From assembly GCF_900608595.1 (NCBI RefSeq), contig NZ_UWYY01000030.1, forward strand, positions 1 through 64,000: a DNA stretch of 64,000 nt, given 5' to 3'. This document shows positions 7,983 to 15,573 of this stretch, in pieces. Each line of letters opens with the position of its first letter. The first letter of the stretch is position 1. Source of the DNA: Promicromonospora panici. GTDB lineage: Bacteria; Actinomycetota; Actinomycetes; Actinomycetales; Cellulomonadaceae. The notes below the pieces were generated by a model. It was not told where the DNA came from. It saw only the letters and a program-made list of their open reading frames with translations, and ran no database searches. The position numbers and the translations under genes were made by a program.

Positions 7983-8570
7983 ATGAAGCGCACCCTGCTG
8001 TCCGCCGTTGTCCTGGCCGGCTCCCTCGCCCTGGCCGGCTGCTCCGGCTCGGAGGAGCCGATGGACCACGACATGTCCACCATGGCCGGCTCGGAGTCCG
8101 GCGACCAGGCGGCCCACAACGAGGCGGACATGATGTTCGCGCAGATGATGATCCCGCACCACGAGCAGGCGGTCGAGATGGCGGACGCCGTCCTGGCCAA
8201 GGACGGAACCAACCCCGAGGTCACGGCACTGGCCACCCAGATCAAGGAGGCCCAGGCCCCCGAGATCGAGCAGCTCGGCCAGTTCCTCGACTCCTGGGGC
8301 GCACCGCGCACCGCGGAGCACGACGGCCACGACGGGATGAGCGGCATGATGACCGAGGAGGACATGCAGGCCCTGGACGGGGCCACTCCCCCCGAGAGCG
8401 ACCGGCTGTTCCTGGAGCAGATGATCGCGCACCACGAGGGCGCCGTGGAGATGGCGCAGACGGAGATCGATGAGGGCAGCGACGCGGCCGCCGTCGAGAT
8501 GGCGCAGACCATCGTCGACACGCAGACGGCCGAGATCGCCACGATGGAGGGCCTGCTCGCCTCGATGTGA
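7983..8570 (+). CDS. DUF305 family lipoprotein
   Basis: A 195-residue secreted lipoprotein with the signal MKRTLLSAVVLAGSLALAGC, whose lipobox cysteine is at 20. A Met/His-rich linker (PMDHDMSTM) and a DUF305 domain follow. The domain contains two HHEQAVEMA/HHEGAVEMA repeats with Met-rich flanks (MMFAQMMIPHHEQ, LFLEQMIAHHEG). DUF305 is a ferritin-like fold often found with copper-handling genes, and these residues suit Cu binding. GAGGAAG precedes the ATG. A 15-bp hairpin follows the stop. Confidence 0.9.
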   Translation: MKRTLLSAVVLAGSLALAGCSGSEEPMDHDMSTMAGSESGDQAAHNEADMMFAQMMIPHHEQAVEMADAVLAKDGTNPEVTALATQIKEAQAPEIEQLGQFLDSWGAPRTAEHDGHDGMSGMMTEEDMQALDGATPPESDRLFLEQMIAHHEGAVEMAQTEIDEGSDAAAVEMAQTIVDTQTAEIATMEGLLASM

Positions 8571-8575
8571 CCACT

Positions 8576-8610
8576 GGGTGGTGCGCCGGCGACGAGCCGG
8601 CGCACCACCC
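8576..8610 (+). terminator. Strong hairpin between the DUF305 and CopCD genes
   Basis: GGGTGGTGCGCCGGC (8576-8590) and its exact reverse complement (8596-8610) form a 15-bp stem with a five-base GACGA loop. There is no T-run. The ribosome binding site of the next gene (GAGGAG) starts just after it. It may be a terminator, an attenuator or a 3'-end stabiliser that lets the DUF305 gene be expressed more than CopCD. Confidence 0.65.
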
Positions 8611-8627
8611 GCTCGTGAGGAGTCTTC

Positions 8628-10085
8628 ATGGTCCGACCCTCCAGGGTCACGCGCGCCTCGACCCGGATGGTGGTCGGTCTGCTCGCGGCGCTCGCGGCGC
8701 TCGTGCTCGCGACATGGTGCGCGCCGTTCGCGTCCGCGCACACCAAGCTCGAGTCGTCGGCGCCCGCCCCCGGCTCGACGTCCGACGCCCCGGTGAACGA
8801 GGTGGCGCTGCGGTTCACGCTCCCGGTGACCGCCCTCGGCGACGGGATAGTCGTCGAAGGTCCGGCCGGCGAGGTGACGGCCGACGTCGCCTCGGCCGAG
8901 GGCGGCCTCGTCCTCGTCGCGACGTTTGCCGAACCGCCGGCCGCCGGCGAGTACACGGTGAGCTGGACCGCGGCCGCCCAGGACGGACACCCGCTGGAGG
9001 GCTCCTTCGGCTTTGCCGTCGCCGGGGCGGACGGCGGGACGAACACCGGGGCTGACGACGAGACGCCCGAGGGCACCGGGGCGTCGGAGGGCACCGGGAG
9101 CGAGCACACCGACGGGCCACACGGCGCCCACGACATGGGCAACATGGACGGGATGGACCACGACGCCGCGGCGATGGACAGCCTCGGGAGCAACGCCACG
9201 GAGGCGGTCGCGCGGCTCGGCAGCGCGGCGGCCCTGTGGGGCGGCCTGGTCGGCACCGGCGCTCTCGTGTTCGCCGGCCTCGTGCTGCGCGGTGAGGACC
9301 GGGAGGACGTACCGGTCGTCCTCCGCGTGGTCCGCTGGACGGGCCTGCTGATCCTGGCCGGCCTCGCGATCCATGTCGCTGCAGGTTCCGTGCACATGGC
9401 GCACGGCGACCTCGCCGCCGCGGTCTCGCCGGCCCGGATCGCGGACTCGCTCACCAGCACCACGCGCTGGGCACTGGGCCTGCAGGCCGTCGGTGCGATC
9501 GCGCTCGCGGCGGGTGCCCGGCGCACCGTGCCCGGCTCGTGGCTCGCGATCCTCGGGAGCGTGCTCGTCGGCGCCGGGCACGTGCTCGGCGGCCACAGCA
9601 ACACCGCCGAGCCGCGCTGGCTGGTCGTGAGCGCCGACGTCGCGCACCTCGCGGCTGCGGCCACGTGGGTGGGCGGCGTCGTCGCGATGGGGATCCTGCT
9701 GCACAGCCGGCGCCGGGACGGACGTGCCCTGGATGCCGCGCTGATCGGCGCCCGGTTCTCCGTCGTCGCGGCCGTGTCCGTCGCCGTGGTGGGCGCTGCC
9801 GGGATCGTGCTGGCGGTCGAGATCCTCGACCGCCCCGCGCAGCTCTGGGAGAGCGACTGGGGGCTCTTCCTGCTCGCGAAGGTCGGCATCGTCGCGGTGG
9901 TCGGGGCGATCGGGACGTACAACCACTTCCGTGTGGTCCCGCGGCTCGAGTCGAGGCGTTTCCGGAAGCGCAGCGCCCGCAAGGCGGGCAACGTGCTGCG
10001 GCGCAGCGCCGCCCGCGAGACGTCGCTGATGGTGGTGATCGTGCTGATCACCGCCTGGCTGGTCGCCGCCTCCGTCGAGGAGTGA
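8628..10085 (+). CDS. CopC-CopD fusion, copper resistance membrane protein
   Basis: A 485-residue protein. A signal peptide (about 1-37) ends at FASAHTKLES, so the mature CopC domain starts with the Cu-binding histidine. The CopC domain ends near DGHPLEGSFGF (about 125-135). A linker rich in His, Met and Asp follows (GPHGAHDMGNMDGMDHD). The CopD-like membrane part has about eight helices (about 190-480), with AHLAAAATWVGGV and YNHFRVVPRL. Such fusions move or buffer copper at the membrane. The ATG at 8628 has GAGGAG upstream. It follows a hairpin, so expression may be reduced relative to the DUF305 gene. Confidence 0.9.
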   Translation: MVRPSRVTRASTRMVVGLLAALAALVLATWCAPFASAHTKLESSAPAPGSTSDAPVNEVALRFTLPVTALGDGIVVEGPAGEVTADVASAEGGLVLVATFAEPPAAGEYTVSWTAAAQDGHPLEGSFGFAVAGADGGTNTGADDETPEGTGASEGTGSEHTDGPHGAHDMGNMDGMDHDAAAMDSLGSNATEAVARLGSAAALWGGLVGTGALVFAGLVLRGEDREDVPVVLRVVRWTGLLILAGLAIHVAAGSVHMAHGDLAAAVSPARIADSLTSTTRWALGLQAVGAIALAAGARRTVPGSWLAILGSVLVGAGHVLGGHSNTAEPRWLVVSADVAHLAAAATWVGGVVAMGILLHSRRRDGRALDAALIGARFSVVAAVSVAVVGAAGIVLAVEILDRPAQLWESDWGLFLLAKVGIVAVVGAIGTYNHFRVVPRLESRRFRKRSARKAGNVLRRSAARETSLMVVIVLITAWLVAASVEE

Positions 10086-10151
10086 GCACCGGCGAGTGTC
10101 CCGCTCCCTCATTAGCATCAAGAAAGGAGTAGTCGCTCTCGAGAGGTGGCA

Positions 10152-11195
10152 ATGCTTGGGAATCAGTACGTAGAGGCATTTCATCAGCTGACGACGGAGG
10201 CCAACGACGCCGGCCTGATGCGCCGTCGATACGGTTTCTACTGGTCGATGATGCTGTTCTGGACGCTGGTGACGGCGGCGGTCCTGGTCGGGGTGGTCCT
10301 GCTGGGAGACACCTGGTTCCAGCTGGTCCTGGCGGCCCTGCTCGGTCTCGCGATGGCGCAGCTCGCGTTCCTGGGGCACGAGGCGGCCCACCAGGAGATC
10401 TTCGCGTCCCAGGGCTGGAACGAGTGGACGGCCCGTGTCATCGCCGGGCTGTTCAACGGAATCAGCTACGGCTGGTGGGCGGACAAGCACAGCCGCCATC
10501 ACGCGAACCCGAACAAGGAGCGAGACGACCCCGACGTCCGGTCCCGGGTGCTGTCCTTCACGCCGGACAACACGGACCGGCGCACCGGCCTGGCCGCGGC
10601 GCTCGCCCGGTACCAGGGGTTCTACTTCCTGCCGCTGCTGCTCTTCGAGGGGTTCTCCCTGCACGTCAGCTCGGTCCGGACCATCCTCACCGGCAAGGAC
10701 GTCGCGCATCGCTGGACGGAGATCCTCTTCGTCGGGATCCGGGTGCTCGGCTACCTCGCCTTCCTGTTCGTCTTTCTCCCGCCCGGGCTGGCGGTCGCCT
10801 TCGTCGCCGTGCAGGTCGCCGTGTTCGGGTTCCTGCTGGGTGGCGCGTTCTCCCCCAACCACATCGGGATGCCCACCGTCCCGCACGACGCCGACATCGA
10901 CTTCCTGCGCCGGCAGATCCACATGTCCCGCAACGTCCGGGGCGGGCCGCTGGTGCACTTCTTCATGGGCGGCCTGGAGTACCAGGTGGAGCACCACCTG
11001 TTCCCGATGGCGCCCCGTCCCAACCTGCCCGCCCTGCGGGACATGGTTCGCAGGTACTGCGCCGAGAACGGCATCCCTTACACGGAGACGTCGCTCGGCG
11101 AAGCATTCCGGACGATCATCGCCTACCTGAACCAGGTCGGGCTGAAGCACCGCGACCCGTACACCTGCCCGCTGGTCCGCCGGTACCGCGGCTGA
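10152..11195 (+). CDS. Membrane fatty acid desaturase
   Basis: A 347-residue di-iron desaturase with the three histidine boxes in order: GHEAAHQE (about 75), DKHSRHHANPN (about 112) and EYQVEHHLFP (about 280). Hydrophobic helices lie between boxes one and two and around 165-215. The QxxHH third box is typical of front-end/acyl-lipid desaturases. An extra GTG at 10146 is in frame; ATG 10152 is chosen because GAGAGGTGG lies just before it. The ferredoxin gene 20 bases downstream is the obvious electron donor. Double-bond position cannot be predicted. Confidence 0.9.
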   Translation: MLGNQYVEAFHQLTTEANDAGLMRRRYGFYWSMMLFWTLVTAAVLVGVVLLGDTWFQLVLAALLGLAMAQLAFLGHEAAHQEIFASQGWNEWTARVIAGLFNGISYGWWADKHSRHHANPNKERDDPDVRSRVLSFTPDNTDRRTGLAAALARYQGFYFLPLLLFEGFSLHVSSVRTILTGKDVAHRWTEILFVGIRVLGYLAFLFVFLPPGLAVAFVAVQVAVFGFLLGGAFSPNHIGMPTVPHDADIDFLRRQIHMSRNVRGGPLVHFFMGGLEYQVEHHLFPMAPRPNLPALRDMVRRYCAENGIPYTETSLGEAFRTIIAYLNQVGLKHRDPYTCPLVRRYRG

Positions 11196-11215
11196 AGCAT
11201 GGAGGACGCATATCA

Positions 11216-11443
11216 ATGAGGGTCACCATCAATCCGACCACCTGTATCGCGTCCGGGAACTGCGGCCGCACGGCACCGCGCGTGTTCGCCAACCGGACCG
11301 AGGACGACGGGTTCGTCAGCCTGATCGACGAGAACCCGCCCGAGGCGGAGTGGGCGTCCACCCGCGAGGCCGAGAACCTCTGCCCGTCGGCGACGATCAG
11401 CATCGAGGAGGACGACGCCGACGAGGTCAGTGGGTCAGCTTGA
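11216..11443 (+). CDS. Ferredoxin, [3Fe-4S] type
   Basis: A 75-residue single-cluster ferredoxin with CIASGNC near the N-terminus and NLCPSATI near the C-terminus. This is the Cx5C...CP pattern of actinobacterial 3Fe-4S ferredoxins that serve P450s and desaturases. GGAGG precedes the ATG. Directly behind the desaturase, it probably passes electrons to it. Its last 17 bases overlap the end of the convergent exporter gene. Confidence 0.88.
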   Translation: MRVTINPTTCIASGNCGRTAPRVFANRTEDDGFVSLIDENPPEAEWASTREAENLCPSATISIEEDDADEVSGSA

Positions 11444-11741
11444 GGCCGATCACGCAGCCGATCAGCCCGAGGATCAGCAACACCCGGACCACCGAGACCG
11501 GTTCGGCGCCGGTCACCATCGCCCAGGCGACGGTGGTCGCGGCTCCGATCCCGACCCAGACGGCGTAGGCGGTCCCGACGGGCAGGTCTCGCATGGCGTA
11601 GGCGAGCCCACCCATGCTCGCGACGAGGGCCGCACCGAAGAGGATGCTCGGGCCGAGGTTGCTGAAGCCTTCGGAGCGGCTGAGGGCCGTGGCCCAGACG
11701 GCCTCGAAAAGGCCGGAGACGACGAGGAAGATCCAGGACAT
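11427..11741 (-). CDS. gdx: SMR-family guanidinium exporter (Gdx/SugE)
   Basis: A 104-residue four-helix small multidrug resistance protein. The essential membrane glutamate is in GLFEAVWA (residue 13 region), and the family signature LPVGTAYAVWVGIG and ending GLKLTH match the SugE/Gdx branch rather than EmrE. Gdx proteins export guanidinium ion in exchange for protons. The assignment is strongly supported by a guanidine-III riboswitch just upstream on the same strand. The Shine-Dalgarno AAGGAG (11748-11753) is six bases from the ATG. No second SMR partner gene is adjacent, so it probably forms a homodimer. Confidence 0.93.
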   Translation of the reverse strand: MSWIFLVVSGLFEAVWATALSRSEGFSNLGPSILFGAALVASMGGLAYAMRDLPVGTAYAVWVGIGAATTVAWAMVTGAEPVSVVRVLLILGLIGCVIGLKLTH

Positions 11742-11756
11742 GGTGTGCTCCTTCGA

Positions 11757-11798
11757 TTGCCGTCTTGTCGCGCACCGGGTACGGCAACCCTCGTCCGG
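11757..11798 (-). promoter_or_regulatory. Guanidine-III riboswitch (ykkC-III, mini-ykkC relative)
   Basis: On the minus strand the element begins CCGGACGAGG, continues with TTGCCGT then ACCCGGT, and ends GACAAGACGGCAA. These are the conserved blocks of the guanidine-III class. The stem TTGCCGT/ACGGCAA keeps pairing although, as I recall it, the Thermobifida fusca example uses GCGCCGT/ACGGCGC, so base pairs covary. CCGG at the 5' end can form the class's pseudoknot with the later CCGG. The gdx ribosome binding site begins three bases after it, which suggests control of translation initiation by guanidinium. Confidence 0.9.
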
Positions 11799-11897
11799 GA
11801 ACCTCTTCAGGCTCTGGATCCAGGTTCGCACATGCGGCAGCGGTGCGGCAGACCGGTACGCGGTGGCGTTGGCCACCCGTGCTGGTTGACTGTGCCC

Positions 11898-12548
11898 ATG
11901 ACGCGGATGCGGCGGGTGAGCCGGGTGCTGGACAGCCCACCCGGGGCACGGATCGGCGCGGCCCTGCTGGTCGGGGTGCTGCTGGGCTGGCTGCTCTCGT
12001 GGAACTCGGTGGTGGCGGCGGTGCTCGGCGGGTGGGCCGGTGCGGGGCTCGTGTTCGTGACCTGGACCGCGCTGGTGATCGTCCCGATGGACCCCGAGGA
12101 GACCAGCGAGCACGCGGTGCGCGAGGAGCCCACGCGCGGCGTCGCGAACGTGATCGTGCTGCTCGCGGCCCTGGCCAGCCTGGCGGCGGTCGCGGTCACC
12201 CTCGTCGGGGGTGTGCTGGGCAACGGCGACGTCACGATGGCCGCCGTCCTCGCAGCGGTGATCGTCTCGTGGGCCTGCGTGCACACCGTGTTCGCGCTCC
12301 ACTACGCCCGCGCCTACTACACGACCCCGGCGGGCGGGATCGACTTCCACCAGACCGAGCCGCCGCGCTACACCGACTTCACGTACCTGGCGATCACCGT
12401 CGGGATGAGCTTCGCCGTCTCGGACACGGACCTGCGCTCGTCGGGCATGCGCCGGGTCGCCCAGGTGCATGCCCTGCTCGCGTACCTGTTCGGCACGGTC
12501 GTGGTGGCGCTGCTGATCAACCTGGTCGCGGGACTGGCCAACACCTGA
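11898..12548 (+). CDS. DUF1345 family membrane protein
   Basis: A 216-residue protein with five likely membrane helices. The motif ALHYARAYY (about 133-141), followed by GIDFHQTEPPRYTDFTYLAITVGMSFAVSDT, is the family core of DUF1345. Function is unknown. The ATG at 11898 is close to the 5' end of the divergent riboswitch transcript. The gene appears monocistronic and ends convergent to a hypothetical gene. Confidence 0.8.
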   Translation: MTRMRRVSRVLDSPPGARIGAALLVGVLLGWLLSWNSVVAAVLGGWAGAGLVFVTWTALVIVPMDPEETSEHAVREEPTRGVANVIVLLAALASLAAVAVTLVGGVLGNGDVTMAAVLAAVIVSWACVHTVFALHYARAYYTTPAGGIDFHQTEPPRYTDFTYLAITVGMSFAVSDTDLRSSGMRRVAQVHALLAYLFGTVVVALLINLVAGLANT

Positions 12549-12570
12549 GCGAGCAGTTGACCGCCGCTCG

Positions 12571-13128
12571 TCACCCGCGGCCCGGCGGACGTCCTTCGGC
12601 GTCGTAGCCGAAGCCCTCAAGGATCTCCTCCATGTTGCGATCCACGCCCATCTCCCGGAGCAGTTCGCGCATCTCGTCGCGATTCGGGGTCTCGTCCACG
12701 TGCTCGAACCCAGACAAGTCCTCCGGAATATCCGGCAGGCTCGGCCACCGTGGCGTCGGGCCAAGACGCAAGCGCTCGCCAGCAAGACCCACGAAGGTCT
12801 GGATGTGCTCGACAGCGAGGTCCGCGAGCGCCTGCGGTTCTCCGGCGCCGAAGGTCGCCGAGTCCACGTCGAGGACGACCTCTACCGTGCGGATGCGACG
12901 TCGGACCCGCGGCTCTGTCTCTGAGTGCGGGGTGAAGAGGGGCAGCAACCAGAGCTCGCGGCGTGGCGAGCGCCACCAGGTGTGCCACGCGGGGTCTGCG
13001 TTCAGTGTGTGGGCGAACGCTCCGCTTGCCCAGGAATATGTCGCGTGATCGGGCGCTCCGAGGTCCCAGCCGTAACCGGTGTGGAGCCAATTGCGAGCAT
13101 GGCCCTTGGTGATGCGATCGTGTGGCAT
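12571..13128 (-). CDS. Hypothetical protein
   Basis: I do not recognise this 185-residue soluble protein. It opens MPHDRITKGHARNWLHTGYG, has an aromatic-rich first half (TYSWASGAF, AWHTWWRS) and a middle beta-rich segment (ELWLLPLFTP, VEVVLDVDSA). It ends acidic with a predicted helix (RDEMRELLREMGVDRNMEEIL). It has no signal peptide or membrane helix. Codon use matches the neighbours, so it is likely a real gene. Confidence 0.6.
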   Translation of the reverse strand: MPHDRITKGHARNWLHTGYGWDLGAPDHATYSWASGAFAHTLNADPAWHTWWRSPRRELWLLPLFTPHSETEPRVRRRIRTVEVVLDVDSATFGAGEPQALADLAVEHIQTFVGLAGERLRLGPTPRWPSLPDIPEDLSGFEHVDETPNRDEMRELLREMGVDRNMEEILEGFGYDAEGRPPGRG

Positions 13129-13173
13129 GGCGGGAGCGTACGGGACGTCACCGACACGCGGGGGTGCCTTCGG

Positions 13174-14307
13174 TTAGGCATTCGAGCGCGCCGCATTCGC
13201 CGTCGACGGAACCGCCATCCGGAGCCTCCGCACCACGGCAGCCGCAGCCTCGCGCCCCGCGCGGTTCGCCCCGACCGTCGACTGCGACGGTCCGAACCCG
13301 ATGAGGTGGACGCGCGGCTCGGTGGCGGCCTGGGTGCCGTTCATCGCGACGCCGCCGAGCTCGTTACGGAGGTGCAGCGGGTCCAGGTGGGCTAGGTCGG
13401 CCTTGAAGCCGGTGGCCCACAGGATCGTGTCGACCGGGGTGAACGAGCCGTCCGCCTCGCGCACGCCCATGGGTTCGATCGTCCGGAACATCGGCCGCCG
13501 CTCGAGCGCGCCGCGCTCCTTCGCCGCGAGCGCGTACGGAGTCCAGGCCAACCCCGTGTACGACACGACGCTGCCGGTGGGGCGGCCCGCCGCGACGTCG
13601 GCCATGACCTTGGCGATGGTCTCGCGGCCCGCGGTCTCGGGCAGGAACCCGTCCTCGCGGAAGACCGGCTCCCGGCGGGTGTACCAGCGGGTGGTCGCCA
13701 CGCGGGAGATCTCCTCCAGGAGCTGGAGCGCGGAGATCCCGCCGCCGACGACCGCCACGCGCTGCCCGGCGAAGTCCGCTGCCCGGACGTAGTCGCGGGT
13801 GTGCAGCTGGCGCCCGACGAAGGTCTCCTGCCCCGGGTAGTGCGGCAGCACGGGGTTGGTCCACGTCCCGGTCGCGTTGATGACCGTACCGGCGGCCCAC
13901 GACCCGCGGTCGCTCGTGACGACGAGGTCACCGTCCGGGTCCTCGTCGGCGCGGCGCACCGCCACGACACGGACCGGGCGCAGGATCGGCAGCGCGAACG
14001 CCCGCTCGTAGCCGGCGAAGTAGCGCGGGACGGCGGCCCGGCTGGCCTCGCTCGTGTCGACGGCGGGCTGCGCGAGGCCGGGGAGGTCGAAGATGCCGTT
14101 GACCGTCGCCATCCGCAGCGACTCCCAGCGGTGCTGCCAGGCACCGCCCGGTGCGGGGTTCGCGTCCAGGACCACGAAGGTGCGTTCGGCGTCCGGCTGC
14201 TCGACGGCGCTCACGAATCCCCTGTGCCGCAGGTGGTACGCCGCCGACAGGCCCGCCTGCCCGGCCCCGATCACGACCACGGTCGCCCGGCGCAGTTCGT
14301 CGCTCAC
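13174..14307 (-). CDS. FAD/NAD(P)-dependent oxidoreductase (flavin monooxygenase-like)
   Basis: A 377-residue flavoprotein with two Rossmann nucleotide motifs: GAGQAGLSAAYHL near the N-terminus (FAD) and VVGGGISALQLLEEI near residue 185 (NADPH). NATGTW in the middle and LWATGFK near residue 305 fit the FMO/CzcO family of NADPH-dependent flavin monooxygenases. A GTG at 14307 is chosen; the frame stays open a few codons upstream to 14334. Neither start has a clear ribosome binding site. The oxidised substrate is unknown. It faces a TetR gene on the same strand upstream. Confidence 0.8.
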   Translation of the reverse strand: MSDELRRATVVVIGAGQAGLSAAYHLRHRGFVSAVEQPDAERTFVVLDANPAPGGAWQHRWESLRMATVNGIFDLPGLAQPAVDTSEASRAAVPRYFAGYERAFALPILRPVRVVAVRRADEDPDGDLVVTSDRGSWAAGTVINATGTWTNPVLPHYPGQETFVGRQLHTRDYVRAADFAGQRVAVVGGGISALQLLEEISRVATTRWYTRREPVFREDGFLPETAGRETIAKVMADVAAGRPTGSVVSYTGLAWTPYALAAKERGALERRPMFRTIEPMGVREADGSFTPVDTILWATGFKADLAHLDPLHLRNELGGVAMNGTQAATEPRVHLIGFGPSQSTVGANRAGREAAAAVVRRLRMAVPSTANAARSNA

Positions 14308-14371
14308 ACCGGGGACAACACCCGGACGGTGCACATGTTTCCCGGCAGTCCGGACGAACGGCTCACACTTC

Positions 14372-14917
14372 TCAGACGCCGGCCGTGATCCGCCGCACCG
14401 CCTCCGTCACGGTCTCGCGTCGCGGCGCCTCGGTGTCCAGCGCGCGGTGGATGGTGAGTCCCTCGATCAGGGCGTCCAGCATCCGCGCGGTGACGGGGTC
14501 GAAGTGCCGCTCCAGGGCCGCTCGGGACTGCGCCATCCATGCGTTGGTCAGCTCTCGGAACGCGGGCTCGCGCGCCGCGAGCGTGTACAGCTCGTGGGTC
14601 AGCACGAGGTCCCGCTGGGTGTCGAACACGTCCTCCGTGATGATCGCGACGACGGCGTCGCGTGCCGTCTCCACGTCGGTGGCCTCGCTCATCCGCTGCT
14701 CGAAGCCGTCGCTGACGCTCCGCGAGAACCGGCCGAACGCCTCACGCAACAGCTCGTCCATCCCGGCGAAGTGGTACGTCATCGACCCGAGCGGCACGTC
14801 GGCCAGGGCCGCGACCTTGCGGTGCGACACCCCCGCGACCCCCACCTCCGCGATCAGGTCGAGGCACGCGTCGATGATCCGGTCCCTGCGGTCGGGGTCG
14901 TGCCGGCGTACGGTCAT
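14372..14917 (-). CDS. TetR-family transcriptional regulator
   Basis: A 181-residue one-domain-plus-ligand-domain regulator. The helix-turn-helix is at about residues 30-55 (GVAGVSHRKVAALADVPLGSMTYHF). The C-terminal region has the TetR_C pattern typical of YbjJ/MFS-linked regulators (ERHFDPVTARMLDALIEGLTIHRAL). It lies 15 bases after an acetyltransferase gene on the same strand, which is itself divergent from an MFS gene. Control of that intergenic region, which has two GTAC-rich palindromes, is likely but inferred. Confidence 0.85.
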   Translation of the reverse strand: MTVRRHDPDRRDRIIDACLDLIAEVGVAGVSHRKVAALADVPLGSMTYHFAGMDELLREAFGRFSRSVSDGFEQRMSEATDVETARDAVVAIITEDVFDTQRDLVLTHELYTLAAREPAFRELTNAWMAQSRAALERHFDPVTARMLDALIEGLTIHRALDTEAPRRETVTEAVRRITAGV

Positions 14918-14932
14918 CTCGCGCCCCGCCCG

Positions 14933-15514
14933 TCAGATCTCGCGGACGACGCGTGCGGGGTTCCCCACGGCGACGACATTCGCCGGCAGGTCCCGGGTGA
15001 CCACCGCGCCGGCCCCGACCACGGTGTTGTCGCCGATGGTCACGCCCGGGCACACGATGACACCACCACCGAGCCAGACGTTGTCACCGATCACTATCGG
15101 CAGCGCCGCCTCGAGCTTGTCCCTGCGGGGCCGCGGATCGACGGGATGGGTGGGTGTCAGCAGCTGGACCCCCGGCCCGATCTGGCAGTCCGCGCCGATG
15201 GTGATGGGCGCGACGTCCAGGGCCGTGAGGTTGTAGTTGGCGAACGTCCGCGGCCCGATGTGCACGTTCTCGCCGTAGTCGACGAACAGCGGCGGCTTGA
15301 CGTATGCGTCGTCGCCCAGCGTGCCGAGCAGCTCGGCCAGGAGCGACCGGGCCCCGGCGTCGTCGGCCACCGTCGCGCGGTGGTAGGCGTCGGCGAGCCG
15401 GACGGCGCGCTGCGCCAGCCGGGCGTTCTCCGGGTCGTCGGCGATGTACAGGTCGCCGGCGAGCATGCGCTCGCGGTTCGTTCGGGGGTCACCGGCGAAG
15501 TAGTCCTCGGTCAT
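14933..15514 (-). CDS. Maltose/galactoside O-acetyltransferase-type enzyme
   Basis: A 193-residue left-handed beta-helix acetyltransferase of the Maa/LacA family. The N-terminal DPRTNRERMLAGDLYIADDPE is the Mac domain. Hexapeptide repeats follow (IGDNVWLGGGVIVCPGVTIG, then DNTVVGAGAVVTRDLP), ending VGNPARVVREI. The usual active-site histidine region is TPTHPVDP. It transfers acetyl from acetyl-CoA to a sugar. The ATG at 15514 is chosen; a GTG three codons upstream is possible. It is divergent from the MFS gene and shares its control region. Confidence 0.85.
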   Translation of the reverse strand: MTEDYFAGDPRTNRERMLAGDLYIADDPENARLAQRAVRLADAYHRATVADDAGARSLLAELLGTLGDDAYVKPPLFVDYGENVHIGPRTFANYNLTALDVAPITIGADCQIGPGVQLLTPTHPVDPRPRRDKLEAALPIVIGDNVWLGGGVIVCPGVTIGDNTVVGAGAVVTRDLPANVVAVGNPARVVREI

Positions 15515-15538
15515 GGAGCACACCCTAGCGGGCGATGT

Positions 15539-15571
15539 GTACGATCGTACGCAGAGTGGGTACGCTCGTAC
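15539..15571. promoter_or_regulatory. Twin palindromic operators upstream of the MFS gene
   Basis: GTACGATCGTAC (15539-15550, perfect) and GTACGCTCGTAC (15560-15571, near perfect) are repeated exactly 21 bases apart, two helical turns. They lie between the acetyltransferase start and the MFS ATG. The geometry fits cooperative binding of two TetR dimers; the TetR gene at 14372-14917 is the nearest candidate. Confidence 0.6.
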
Positions 15572-15573
15572 AC

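Noticed and set aside
7968-11216. A 1082-codon open frame on the minus strand across the copper and desaturase genes
   Set aside because: It is antisense to four well-supported genes, has no recognisable domain, and reflects the lack of stop codons in high-GC sequence.
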